From an uncultured Chloroflexota bacterium (GTDB lineage Bacteria > Chloroflexota > Dehalococcoidia > UBA3495), in contig CAJWGH010000078.1 of the NCBI GenBank assembly GCA_913031095.1, positions 1-5,766 of the forward strand: a stretch of DNA of 5,766 bases, given 5' to 3'. Every line of letters begins with the position of its first letter. The first letter of the stretch is position 1. Shown here piece after piece: positions 1-5,756 of the stretch. A program made the translations under genes and the position numbers. The notes beneath the pieces were generated by a model. That model was not told the DNA's origin. It did no database searches and saw only the letters and a list, made by a program, of their open reading frames with translations.

Positions 1-1518
1 GTTATCATCGTTGGCGCTGGCTCGGCAGGCTGCGTCCTGGCCAACCGGCTCTCAGAGGACCCCCAGCGCTCGGTCCTCCTGCTGGACGCCGGTCCTGACT
101 ATCCCGACATGTCCCTGATGCCAAATGAGATCAAGCATGACATGAACCAGAGGGCGTCAGAAGCCGACGCCAACCATAACTGGTCGTTCGTGGGTACCAC
201 AGACGCAGGCGAGACTAGGAACGCTGCGGTGGCCAGAGGAAAGGTATTTGGCGGCACGAGCTCGATCAATCACCAGATATTTCTCAGAGGTCTCCCTGGA
301 GATTTCGACCACTGGGCAGAACTGGGCAATGACGAGTGGTCGTATCTCAAGGTTCTGCCCTACTTCCGGAAACTGGAGACAGACCTAGACATCGCCGGCG
401 ATTTCCACGGCACGTCTGGTCCAATCACAGTGACGCGCCACAAAGAGGAAGACTGGCTACCCTTGCAGAGAGTCTTCCATGCCGCTTGTCTATCGGCCGG
501 GTACCGAAACGACCCGGACATGAACAACCCGGACGGAGAGGGCGTGGGCGCAATCCCTCTAAATTACGTGGATGGAGTCCGGGTGAGCACGGCCATAGGC
601 TACATAAATCCCTCCCGCAACCGGCTCAACCTAACCATCAAGCCAAACGTAATCGCCCACCGGGTCTTGTTTCAGGACAAACAGGCTGTCGGCCTCTTAG
701 CAGAGAGCGGAGGAGAGATGTTCGAGCTGCACGGGCAGACCATCATTCTCAGCGCCGGAGCCATCGCCTCTCCTCAACTGCTGATGTTATCGGGAGTCGG
801 CCCCAAAGATGTCTTGGAAGGACTGCAGATTCCGATCGTCCACGAGTCCCCTGGCGTCGGGAAAGGTATGAAGAACCATCCCGCTGTATCTCTGCGATTC
901 AAGCCAGTGGATGGCTATTCATTGGAGCCCGAATCACCCCGGAACCAACTCGGACTGCGCTTCAGTGCCAAGGGCTCTAGGTTCAAAAACGATATCCAGG
1001 TACAGACGCTCACGTCAGGGCCTCTGGGGCATGAAGCCGACGAGATCCGGGTGGGATGCCGGTTGGAGTTCCCTGAAGGCGCAGGCACTCTAGCTATCAC
1101 GTCCTCCGACGTCAACGTCCAGCCCAAATTAGATTACCAGTTCTTAGTCGAGACGTCGGACCGGACTAGACTGAGGGAGGCTGTTCGAAGGTGCGCGGAA
1201 TTATTCGAAGACCCCGGTTTCCAAGCAGTCATCGACAGTCGTATAGCCCCTACAGCGGACCAGCTGGCCTCTGATGAACTGCTGGACAACTGGCTGGACA
1301 GCACCTTATCCATAGCCGGCCACACCTGCCGCACCTGCAAGATGGGCCCGGCATCCGACCCACAAGCTGTAGTCAATCAATACTGCCAGGTCCATGGCGT
1401 CCGGGGGCTAAGTGTGGTCGACGCGTCTGTGATGCCAGAGATCCCGACGGCCAACACCAACGCCACTACCATCATGATTGGAGAGAGGGCAGCTGATCTT
1501 ATCAGCAAGAACGGGTAA
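1..1518 (+). CDS. GMC-family FAD-dependent oxidoreductase (choline/alcohol dehydrogenase-like), 5' end cut off by the window
   Basis: This is a flavoenzyme of the glucose-methanol-choline family, which oxidises an alcohol to an aldehyde or ketone using FAD; the substrate cannot be told. The frame is open from base 1. The first visible residues form the Rossmann FAD loop GAGSAG (residues 5-10, counting from base 1), so probably only about 4-10 residues are missing; 505 residues are visible against roughly 500-560 for the family. D29 ends the second strand (LLLDAGP), where Glu is usual and binds the adenosine ribose. GMC signature 1 is GKVFGGTSSINH (80-91) and signature 2 is GAIASPQLLMLSGVG (253-267). 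The C-terminal catalytic pair is H441 (HTCRTCKMG) and N487 (TANTNATT). The usual Gly in HxxGTCxMG is Arg444, giving a CxxC. No signal peptide can be judged. The gene ends 6 bp from the convergent phosphoesterase gene. The family call is secure; the substrate is open. Confidence 0.95.
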   Translation, partial: VIIVGAGSAGCVLANRLSEDPQRSVLLLDAGPDYPDMSLMPNEIKHDMNQRASEADANHNWSFVGTTDAGETRNAAVARGKVFGGTSSINHQIFLRGLPGDFDHWAELGNDEWSYLKVLPYFRKLETDLDIAGDFHGTSGPITVTRHKEEDWLPLQRVFHAACLSAGYRNDPDMNNPDGEGVGAIPLNYVDGVRVSTAIGYINPSRNRLNLTIKPNVIAHRVLFQDKQAVGLLAESGGEMFELHGQTIILSAGAIASPQLLMLSGVGPKDVLEGLQIPIVHESPGVGKGMKNHPAVSLRFKPVDGYSLEPESPRNQLGLRFSAKGSRFKNDIQVQTLTSGPLGHEADEIRVGCRLEFPEGAGTLAITSSDVNVQPKLDYQFLVETSDRTRLREAVRRCAELFEDPGFQAVIDSRIAPTADQLASDELLDNWLDSTLSIAGHTCRTCKMGPASDPQAVVNQYCQVHGVRGLSVVDASVMPEIPTANTNATTIMIGERAADLISKNG

Positions 1519-1524
1519 AAATGG

Positions 1525-2244
1525 CTAGTTTATGGGTACCTGGTGGTAGGAGACGCCGGTCTGGGGAGACAGGTCCACCACCGTCACTTCTCCAGCGCCA
1601 GGACTACCGATGGGACCCAACGGACAGCCTGAATACACGGCTGTCGTATTCCCCTGGGATACATCCACATGGCGGTCCCAGTGTCCCAGTGCAAGATAAT
1701 GGCAGCCAGCCTCAGCTACCTCTTGAGGGTAGATCGGGGAAGACCGCATATCGCGGTCCTCATCGTAATGGAAATGGCCATGGGCCAACGCCACCAGCCA
1801 GTTATTCTCAACAGGCAACGGCATACCCTCCAAAGGCTTGAAAGCCGGGGTATGCATGGGCATGGCCCGGCCCCAGAGATCGATACCCATGCCAGGGAAA
1901 GACAGTAGCTCGCCCTCAGCCCTCTTTAGGACAAACAAGTTTTCTGGAGCGTTCCTGAAGGGCTCACGGTGGTAGACCGAGGTTTCGTGGATTAGGTCGT
2001 GGTTTCCAGGCAAGACCACTGCAGGTGTATCCAGGCGGGCCATCTGCGTTAAAAACCATTCCAACACGTCATCTGAGACGCGCTCGTTATCGAAGACGTC
2101 TCCCACCATCAGAAGCATATTCCCGGCGTTGCCGGAAACGGCATCCACTACAGAAGTCAAAGCATCGGCCGACTGGGGATGACCAGTAACGTCGCCCAGA
2201 TGGATATCAGAGGTATGTATCAGGCGTAGCTTGTTGGAAGGCAT
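1525..2244 (-). CDS. Metallophosphoesterase, Mre11/SbcD/YhaO-like, stand-alone catalytic domain
   Basis: This is a calcineurin-like two-metal phosphoesterase. The closest motif pattern is that of the DNA-repair exonuclease subunits Mre11/SbcD/YhaO. Visible motifs are HTSDIHLGD (metal ligands D13 and H15), GDVFDN (D49), GNHD (N81, H82), ALAHGHFH (H155) and LGHWDRH (H188). In Mre11-type enzymes the last motif is GHxH. Here the second ligand position is D190, with another His at 192. At 239 residues it is far shorter than SbcD (about 400) and lacks the C-terminal cap and partner-binding region. No SbcC/Rad50-type ATPase lies in the window. Nuclease activity is therefore only one option; a small-molecule phosphodiesterase or phosphatase is equally possible. 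The protein looks cytosolic: no signal peptide or membrane segment is seen. The start is ATG with only a weak GGA upstream. It lies 50 bp downstream of the CoA-transferase gene on the same strand, so they are probably co-transcribed. Confidence 0.9.
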   Translation of the reverse strand: MPSNKLRLIHTSDIHLGDVTGHPQSADALTSVVDAVSGNAGNMLLMVGDVFDNERVSDDVLEWFLTQMARLDTPAVVLPGNHDLIHETSVYHREPFRNAPENLFVLKRAEGELLSFPGMGIDLWGRAMPMHTPAFKPLEGMPLPVENNWLVALAHGHFHYDEDRDMRSSPIYPQEVAEAGCHYLALGHWDRHVDVSQGNTTAVYSGCPLGPIGSPGAGEVTVVDLSPQTGVSYHQVPIN

Positions 2245-2294
2245 ATTCTAGATCCAGGATAAACACCGTGGCCACAATGTCACAAGGGCTCGGG

Positions 2295-3494
2295 TTATTT
2301 ACCGTCCCCTCCAATCACCCCGCGTGAGATGAGATCAGCGATTTGGTCTTCAGAATACCCTGCCTCTTCCAAAACTTCCTCGTTGTGTTGACCCAGCATC
2401 GGCGGCACCCGACGTATAGAGGCCGGAGAGTTGGTTAGCTTCAACGGAGAGCCGGGAAATCTCAGTTCCGGGACCTTTGGATGCTCTACCGTAGCAATCA
2501 TGTTGCGGGCTAAGACCTGAGGGTTAGAGACAACTTCTGAAACGGTATTGATAGGTCCGCACGGCACTCCTGCCGCCACGATCAGGTCTACCCAGTGGCT
2601 GGTGGTGTTCGTAGAGAATATGGCGTTCAGTTCGCCTACGCACTCGGCTCTGTGCTCCACACGGTCGGTGTTGGTGATATAACGCGGGTCGTTCACCATA
2701 TCTGCGTGGCCGATAGCCTCGCACATTCGTTCCCAAAGGCCCTGGTTAGCACAACCGATGATGAATTGGCCGTTCGACGAATTGAAACTCTGGTAGGGCA
2801 CCAGACTCGGATGACCTGAACCCATGCGTTTGGGTTCGACCCCTGTGCCCATAAACCCTGTGGCGTGGTAGCTGAGTGCAGCCACCTGTCCATCCAACAA
2901 CGCCGACTCCACCCATTGACCTTCTCCTGTTTGGTCTCGCTGCCGGAGCGCCGTCAAGATAGTCCCATAGGCCATCATGCCGGTGAATAGGTCCACCAGA
3001 GAGAAGCCGATCCTGAGAGGCGTGCCTTCAGGGTCTCCGGTCAAACTCATGAGTCCGCTGTAGGCCTGGATCAGTAAGTCGTAACCAGGCATGTCAGACA
3101 TAGGGCCTGTGCGTCCGTATCCGGATATGGAGCAGTACACCACGCCCGGGTTTATCTTCTTGATAGCTTCGTAGCCCAGACCCAACCGGTCCAAGGTCCC
3201 AGCCCGGAAGCTTTCGATCATGACATCGGCGTCGGCGGCCAGGTCTTGCACGATCTTTAAGCCCTCAGGCTCCTTGAGGTTGACGGATAGGCTACGTTTG
3301 TTACGGTTGAACGTGAGGAACTGGGTGCTCTCGCCGTTAACGAAAGGAGTCCAATGCCTTGTCTCATCCCCGCCGGTGGGCTCTTCAATCTTGACGACCT
3401 CCGCGCCCATGTCCCCCATAAGCATGGTACAGAACGGTCCTGCCAGTGTGCGGGTCAGGTCCACTACCTTGATCTTATCCAACGCCGCAGCCAT
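2295..3494 (-). CDS. CaiB/BaiF family (class III) CoA-transferase
   Basis: This enzyme moves CoA between acyl-CoA and a carboxylic acid through an aspartyl-CoA thioester, as in formyl-CoA:oxalate CoA-transferase, CaiB and BaiF; alpha-methylacyl-CoA racemase shares the fold. The whole protein fits at 399 residues against about 380-430. Family landmarks are the N-terminal KVVDLTRTLAGPF (9-21), GAEVVKIEEPTGGDETR (30-46), FNRNKRSLSVNLK (62-74), the SISGYGRTGP block (122-131) and PGYDLLIQAYSGLMSLTG (136-153). SLVDLFTGM follows, in which D168 is the expected catalytic Asp. A Gly-rich segment GSGHPS (225-230) may match the mobile active-site glycine loop of the family. The start is ATG with AGGAG 7 nt upstream, which fixes it well, and an extended -10 lies upstream. 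It is first in a two-gene unit with the phosphoesterase. The protein is cytosolic and the acyl substrate unknown; CaiB paralogues are numerous in environmental bacteria, so homology alone will not name it. Confidence 0.95.
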   Translation of the reverse strand: MAAALDKIKVVDLTRTLAGPFCTMLMGDMGAEVVKIEEPTGGDETRHWTPFVNGESTQFLTFNRNKRSLSVNLKEPEGLKIVQDLAADADVMIESFRAGTLDRLGLGYEAIKKINPGVVYCSISGYGRTGPMSDMPGYDLLIQAYSGLMSLTGDPEGTPLRIGFSLVDLFTGMMAYGTILTALRQRDQTGEGQWVESALLDGQVAALSYHATGFMGTGVEPKRMGSGHPSLVPYQSFNSSNGQFIIGCANQGLWERMCEAIGHADMVNDPRYITNTDRVEHRAECVGELNAIFSTNTTSHWVDLIVAAGVPCGPINTVSEVVSNPQVLARNMIATVEHPKVPELRFPGSPLKLTNSPASIRRVPPMLGQHNEEVLEEAGYSEDQIADLISRGVIGGDGK

Positions 3495-3501
3495 ATCATT
3501 T

Positions 3502-3506
3502 CTCCT
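3502..3506 (-). promoter_or_regulatory. Ribosome binding site of the CoA-transferase gene
   Basis: The minus strand reads AGGAG followed by 7 nt and then ATG 3494. It is the best Shine-Dalgarno in the window and decides the start: an overlapping ATG 5 nt upstream is out of frame and too close to the site. Confidence 0.8.
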
Positions 3507-3531
3507 GGAGCATCGAGTCGGTGGGTTTATT

Positions 3532-3543
3532 CAGGCGTGCCTG
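3532..3543. promoter_or_regulatory. Operator-like palindrome just downstream of the CoA-transferase -10
   Basis: CAGGC and GCCTG form perfect 5-bp arms around a 2-bp centre. The site lies at about +5 to +16 of the predicted minus-strand transcript, a position where a repressor would block the promoter. Arms this short can arise by chance, and no regulator gene is in the window to pair with it. Confidence 0.25.
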
Positions 3544-3554
3544 TACGCTCGGCG

Positions 3555-3563
3555 ATTATAGCA
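3555..3563 (-). promoter_or_regulatory. Extended -10 promoter element for the CoA-transferase / phosphoesterase unit
   Basis: On the minus strand this reads TGCTATAAT, a perfect extended -10 (TGn plus TATAAT), ending 60 nt before the CoA-transferase ATG. No TTGACA-like -35 is found at 16-18 bp spacing, which extended -10 promoters can tolerate. Transcription would start near 3548, giving a leader of about 54 nt that includes the AGGAG site. Only the sequence match and position support this. Confidence 0.6.
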
Positions 3564-3584
3564 TGTGTAAAACCAGCGCCCGTC

Positions 3585-3618
3585 GTTGACCCCTAGGTCT
3601 ACCGGTGCTAGCGTCAAC
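3585..3618 (+). promoter_or_regulatory. Possible ribokinase promoter with flanking GTTGAC/GTCAAC inverted repeat
   Basis: TTGACC at 3586-3591 resembles a -35. After 17 bp, TAGCGT at 3609-3614 is a poor -10 (3 of 6). If used, transcription would start near 3621, almost at the ATG at 3624, which would fit the missing Shine-Dalgarno and a leaderless or near-leaderless mRNA. GTTGAC (3585-3590) and GTCAAC (3613-3618) are inverted repeats that enclose three 6-bp palindromes (3592-3597, 3601-3606, 3607-3612). Function is inferred from layout only. Confidence 0.3.
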
Positions 3619-3623
3619 ATAGT

Positions 3624-4559
3624 ATGAGTCAACAACCACCAAAGTTAATCGTTCTTGGCGGCATAAACATAGACCTGGTCACCTTTTCGCCTCGGTTCCC
3701 CCGACCCGGGGAGACCATAGTCGGCAGCCGTTTTATAACCTACGCTGGCGGCAAGGGCGCCAACCAGGCCGTGGCCGCCGCCAAGATGGGGGCCTCGTCG
3801 ATGATGGTAGGGAAAGTTGGCGGAGATATCTTCGGACCGCAGTTATTGAACGGTTTAACAGCAGCCGGGGTAGACATCTCAGGTGTGGCCACAAATTCCG
3901 ACGTGAGTTCCGGTATAGCAGTAATCAGCGTCGATGAGACGGCCCAGAACTCCATCACTCAGATACTTGGGGCCAACGACACCTGCGGGACGGAACAGGC
4001 GTCCACTGTGAAGCAGGAATTGCCTGAAGCGGCTGGCTTACTGCTACAACTAGAGACGTCCATCGGATTGTCGTTGGAGGTTGCGTATGACGCTAGATCC
4101 ATGGGCGTCATGGTTATGTTGGACCCTGGCCCCGTCAGACCATTGCCCGAAGAGTTCCTGAGAATTTGCGATGTGATAACCCCCAATGAGACCGAGGCGC
4201 AGGCTCTGGTAGGTTTCCCAGTGACTGGGCCTGAATCGGCAACCAAGGCGGCATATGCCCTTCTGGAGCGTGGGGTGGGTGCGGCGGTGATTAAGCTGGG
4301 CTCTCAAGGCGCGTATTTCGCAGATGCAGATAACCAAGGAATCGTCCAGCCTTTCCAAGTGGACGCAGTTGACTCCGTAGCCGCCGGGGACGCCTTCAAC
4401 GGCGCATTAGCTGTGTCTCTCGCCGAGGGTAAAACTCTGGAAGAGGGGGTAAACATCGCTTGCGCAGCTGGAGGATTGGCCGTCACTCAGACTGGAGCCC
4501 AAGACTCTATGCCCGAACGAGTATCTGTCGAAGACTTGATTCGAAGTCAGCGCCGCTGA
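3624..4559 (+). CDS. rbsK: Ribokinase (PfkB family sugar kinase)
   Basis: This enzyme phosphorylates D-ribose to ribose-5-phosphate with ATP, feeding the pentose phosphate and nucleotide pathways; it is a cytosolic dimer in known relatives. The 311 residues match the family (about 305-315). It shows LGGINIDLV (11-19, substrate Asp17), PfkB signature 1 AGGKGANQAVAAAKMG (41-56), the ribokinase-type VGGDIFG (65-71), TPNETEA (187-193, NxxE magnesium motif), KLGSQG (224-229) and signature 2 DSVAAGDAFNGALA (250-263, catalytic base Asp256). The late GAQDSMP (291-297) resembles the cation-site region of true ribokinases, which is why I prefer ribose over other PfkB substrates. No ribose transporter, mutarotase or LacI regulator is in the window. 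An in-frame TAG at 3609-3611 leaves ATG 3624 as the most upstream start; no Shine-Dalgarno is seen. The 3' end overlaps the convergent membrane-protein gene by 13 bp. Confidence 0.88.
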   Translation: MSQQPPKLIVLGGINIDLVTFSPRFPRPGETIVGSRFITYAGGKGANQAVAAAKMGASSMMVGKVGGDIFGPQLLNGLTAAGVDISGVATNSDVSSGIAVISVDETAQNSITQILGANDTCGTEQASTVKQELPEAAGLLLQLETSIGLSLEVAYDARSMGVMVMLDPGPVRPLPEEFLRICDVITPNETEAQALVGFPVTGPESATKAAYALLERGVGAAVIKLGSQGAYFADADNQGIVQPFQVDAVDSVAAGDAFNGALAVSLAEGKTLEEGVNIACAAGGLAVTQTGAQDSMPERVSVEDLIRSQRR

Positions 4560-5107
4560 ACCCGCCTGAATAGATAGGCGACCGTCAGAACTAGGATTGA
4601 AGCAACCCAGATCAGAACAGCCAGGGTTAACACCCACCAATACGGCGGCCAACTGATCCCACCGGCTATTCCGACACAAGTGATTGCCGTTGCCAACACT
4701 GAGACTTTAACCTGAAAGCTCCGGGACAGCCTGCCCGGTTCGGCATCCACCGCTGCGGCATATGACAGGGCCACCCCCAGAGTTGTGATGATGGCGGCGC
4801 TCTTCCAAAAGGCGTCTGAGTTAGGCGTGACCCAAATCCCCGTCAGCAAGATCAGTCCCGCGGCGGCAGCAGTCAACAATGCGAGCCGCGCCACTCTTGA
4901 ATCGGGTCTGCGCTCGGCTGACCAAGCCGGAACCAGACTAGTGAAGAAGTACCCATCCAACAACAAGGCAGTTAGCAGAAAGCGGCCTCTGGTCTTAGTG
5001 TATTCACCCAGAACGACGATAGCGACGACTATCAACACAGCCACCACGAAAAACAATATGAACCCAATCCCGTATGATTTGGGTGTCATAATCCAGTTAA
5101 GGTTCAT
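4547..5107 (-). CDS. Predicted six-helix integral membrane protein, function unknown
   Basis: I do not recognise a family. The 186-residue protein is strongly hydrophobic, with about six predicted membrane segments at residues 13-34, 43-62, 74-93, 103-120, 134-152 and 158-180. It ends in a basic tail, RRVQRR. The basic loops at 64-74 and 121-134 and the basic tail fit a topology with both ends in the cytoplasm, although the 35-42 loop (KTRGR) is also basic and goes against this. There is no signal peptide beyond the first helix, no enzyme motif and no conserved charged pair inside a helix that would suggest a transporter. Codons run in frame without interruption, and the antisense frame is low-complexity Thr/Asn-rich, as expected for the complement of a hydrophobic gene. 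The start is ATG 5107; a GAGGAG lies further up but is followed by an in-frame TAG, so it does not serve this start well. It overlaps the ribokinase end by 13 bp and diverges from the Nudix gene. Confidence 0.8.
   Translation of the reverse strand: MNLNWIMTPKSYGIGFILFFVVAVLIVVAIVVLGEYTKTRGRFLLTALLLDGYFFTSLVPAWSAERRPDSRVARLALLTAAAAGLILLTGIWVTPNSDAFWKSAAIITTLGVALSYAAAVDAEPGRLSRSFQVKVSVLATAITCVGIAGGISWPPYWWVLTLAVLIWVASILVLTVAYLFRRVQRR
4563..4580 (+). other. Small hairpin just after the ribokinase stop codon
   Basis: CGCCT (4563-4567) and AGGCG (4576-4580) form a 5-bp stem with an 8-nt loop, starting 3 nt after the ribokinase TGA. It also encodes the last residues of the convergent membrane protein. 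It has no T-run, so it may at most mark a 3' end and is a weak terminator candidate. Confidence 0.2.
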
Positions 5108-5192
5108 GCCGATTCGTGAGATGCTGATCTACTCCTCGGATTTCAAAGCGTCACGGCCTTTGGACGAAAGTCGTTCGGGCACGGTCAGGCAC

Positions 5193-5200
5193 ATTATAAT
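5193..5200. promoter_or_regulatory. Symmetric ATTATAAT, candidate shared -10 for divergent transcription
   Basis: ATTATAAT is its own reverse complement, so it contains TATAAT on the plus strand (5195-5200, 55 nt before the Nudix TTG) and on the minus strand (5198-5193, 85 nt before the membrane-protein ATG). It is the only good -10 in this 148-bp divergent region. No clear -35 is seen on either side. TCAGGC occurs as a direct repeat around it (5185-5190 and 5200-5205). Confidence 0.5.
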
Positions 5201-5243
5201 CAGGCGAACGCAGAAACGCGCCGCCGAGGAAGCCGGATTAAAA

Positions 5244-5248
5244 GAGAG
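5244..5248 (+). promoter_or_regulatory. Weak ribosome binding site of the Nudix gene
   Basis: GAGAG lies 7 nt before TTG 5256. It is a partial Shine-Dalgarno but correctly placed, and it favours TTG 5256 over GTG 5265, which has no purine-rich site at a suitable distance. Confidence 0.45.
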
Positions 5249-5255
5249 TCATTAA

Positions 5256-5756
5256 TTGAACCGAGTGGATAGATTCTGCCCGTCCTGTGGCACCGCCTTG
5301 TTGACCAAAGAGGCTTTTGGTCAACAGCGTCCAGTGTGCCCGGAGTGCGATCGTATAATATTCTACGACCCCAAAGTGGCCGTAATATGCATCGTGCCAC
5401 GTAATGGCAAGGTATTGATGATTCGCCGCGGTACCGACCAAGGCTACGGACTATGGGGTCTGCCCGGAGGATACGTTGATCGGGGCGAAGTAGTTGAGCA
5501 GGCCGCTGCCAGAGAGGTCTGGGAAGAGACGGGTCTGAAGGTTGAGCCTGGAGACCTGATTGGGTTGTTCTCAGAGTCAGGCGACCCGGTCATAGTCGCT
5601 GTCTTCGTTGCCAGTGAAATCGGAGGAGAACTCGAGCCGGGACCAGAGGCGTTAGAGGTTGGATTTTTCCCAGTGGGTGATCTGCCTGAATTGGCCTTCC
5701 CAAGAGACCAAAATGTCCTGGAAATATGGCAATCGGCCGAGGGAAACAAAAGGTGA
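5256..5756 (+). CDS. Nudix hydrolase with N-terminal zinc ribbon
   Basis: This enzyme cleaves a nucleoside diphosphate linked to another moiety, releasing nucleotide monophosphate; ADP-ribose, NADH/FAD-like or dinucleotide substrates are likely. An N-terminal zinc ribbon is seen as C8-x2-C11 and C28-x2-C31, followed by FYDPKVAV, the layout of the Nudix N-terminal ribbon found in NudC-like and ADP-ribose pyrophosphatase-like proteins. The Nudix box is complete at residues 72-94: G72, E78, R86-E87, E90-E91 and G93, with LWGLPGG before it. The NADH-pyrophosphatase array SQPWPFPxS is not seen, so I do not call it nudC. At 166 residues it is a short, complete single-domain enzyme. The start is TTG 5256: an in-frame TAA sits at 5253-5255, no ATG occurs before residue 55, and GAGAG lies 7 nt upstream. 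GTG 5265 is the alternative and would still keep the ribbon. A perfect hairpin lies between the two Cys pairs. The stop is TGA, 10 bp before the window end. Confidence 0.93.
   Translation: MNRVDRFCPSCGTALLTKEAFGQQRPVCPECDRIIFYDPKVAVICIVPRNGKVLMIRRGTDQGYGLWGLPGGYVDRGEVVEQAAAREVWEETGLKVEPGDLIGLFSESGDPVIVAVFVASEIGGELEPGPEALEVGFFPVGDLPELAFPRDQNVLEIWQSAEGNKR
5299..5326 (+). repeat. Perfect 11-bp inverted repeat (hairpin) inside the Nudix coding sequence
   Basis: TGTTGACCAAA (5299-5309) and TTTGGTCAACA (5316-5326) are exact reverse complements around a 6-nt loop, GAGGCT. G-U pairs on both the inner and outer side could lengthen it in RNA. It covers codons 15-24, between the two Cys pairs of the zinc ribbon, and begins about 44 nt after the start codon. 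No T-run follows, so it is not an intrinsic terminator. Confidence 0.85.

Noticed and set aside
336..980. A 214-codon plus-strand open frame inside the GMC gene
   Set aside because: It is rich in Arg, Pro and Ser with no motif, and lies wholly within a gene whose own frame carries both GMC signatures; it is a frame shadow.
1542..1582. GGTGGT/ACCACC and GTCT/AGAC pairings near the GMC-phosphoesterase junction as a possible terminator
   Set aside because: Stems are short, do not nest well, lie inside the phosphoesterase coding region and no T-run follows on either strand.
1821..1855. 8-bp inverted repeat (GCATACCC / GGGTATGC) with a small inner stem inside the phosphoesterase gene
   Set aside because: With a 19-nt gap, 8-bp arms are expected by chance at this length, it is inside coding sequence, and no regulatory context is visible.
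2245..2294. GTGGCCAC palindrome (2268-2275) between the CoA-transferase and phosphoesterase as terminator or separate promoter
   Set aside because: It has no loop or T-run for a terminator, and the nearby TTGTGA/TTATCC pair matches a promoter too poorly.
3220..3596. Plus-strand open frames (113 and 80 codons) over the start of the CoA-transferase gene and its upstream region
   Set aside because: They are antisense to a conserved CoA-transferase, have no recognisable domain and no supported start site.
4785..5255. A 156-codon plus-strand open frame opposite the membrane-protein gene, ending exactly at the codon before the Nudix TTG
   Set aside because: Its product is a Thr/Asn/Ser-rich low-complexity sequence with no domain, as expected from the complement of a hydrophobic gene. 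The minus-strand reading gives coherent membrane helices.
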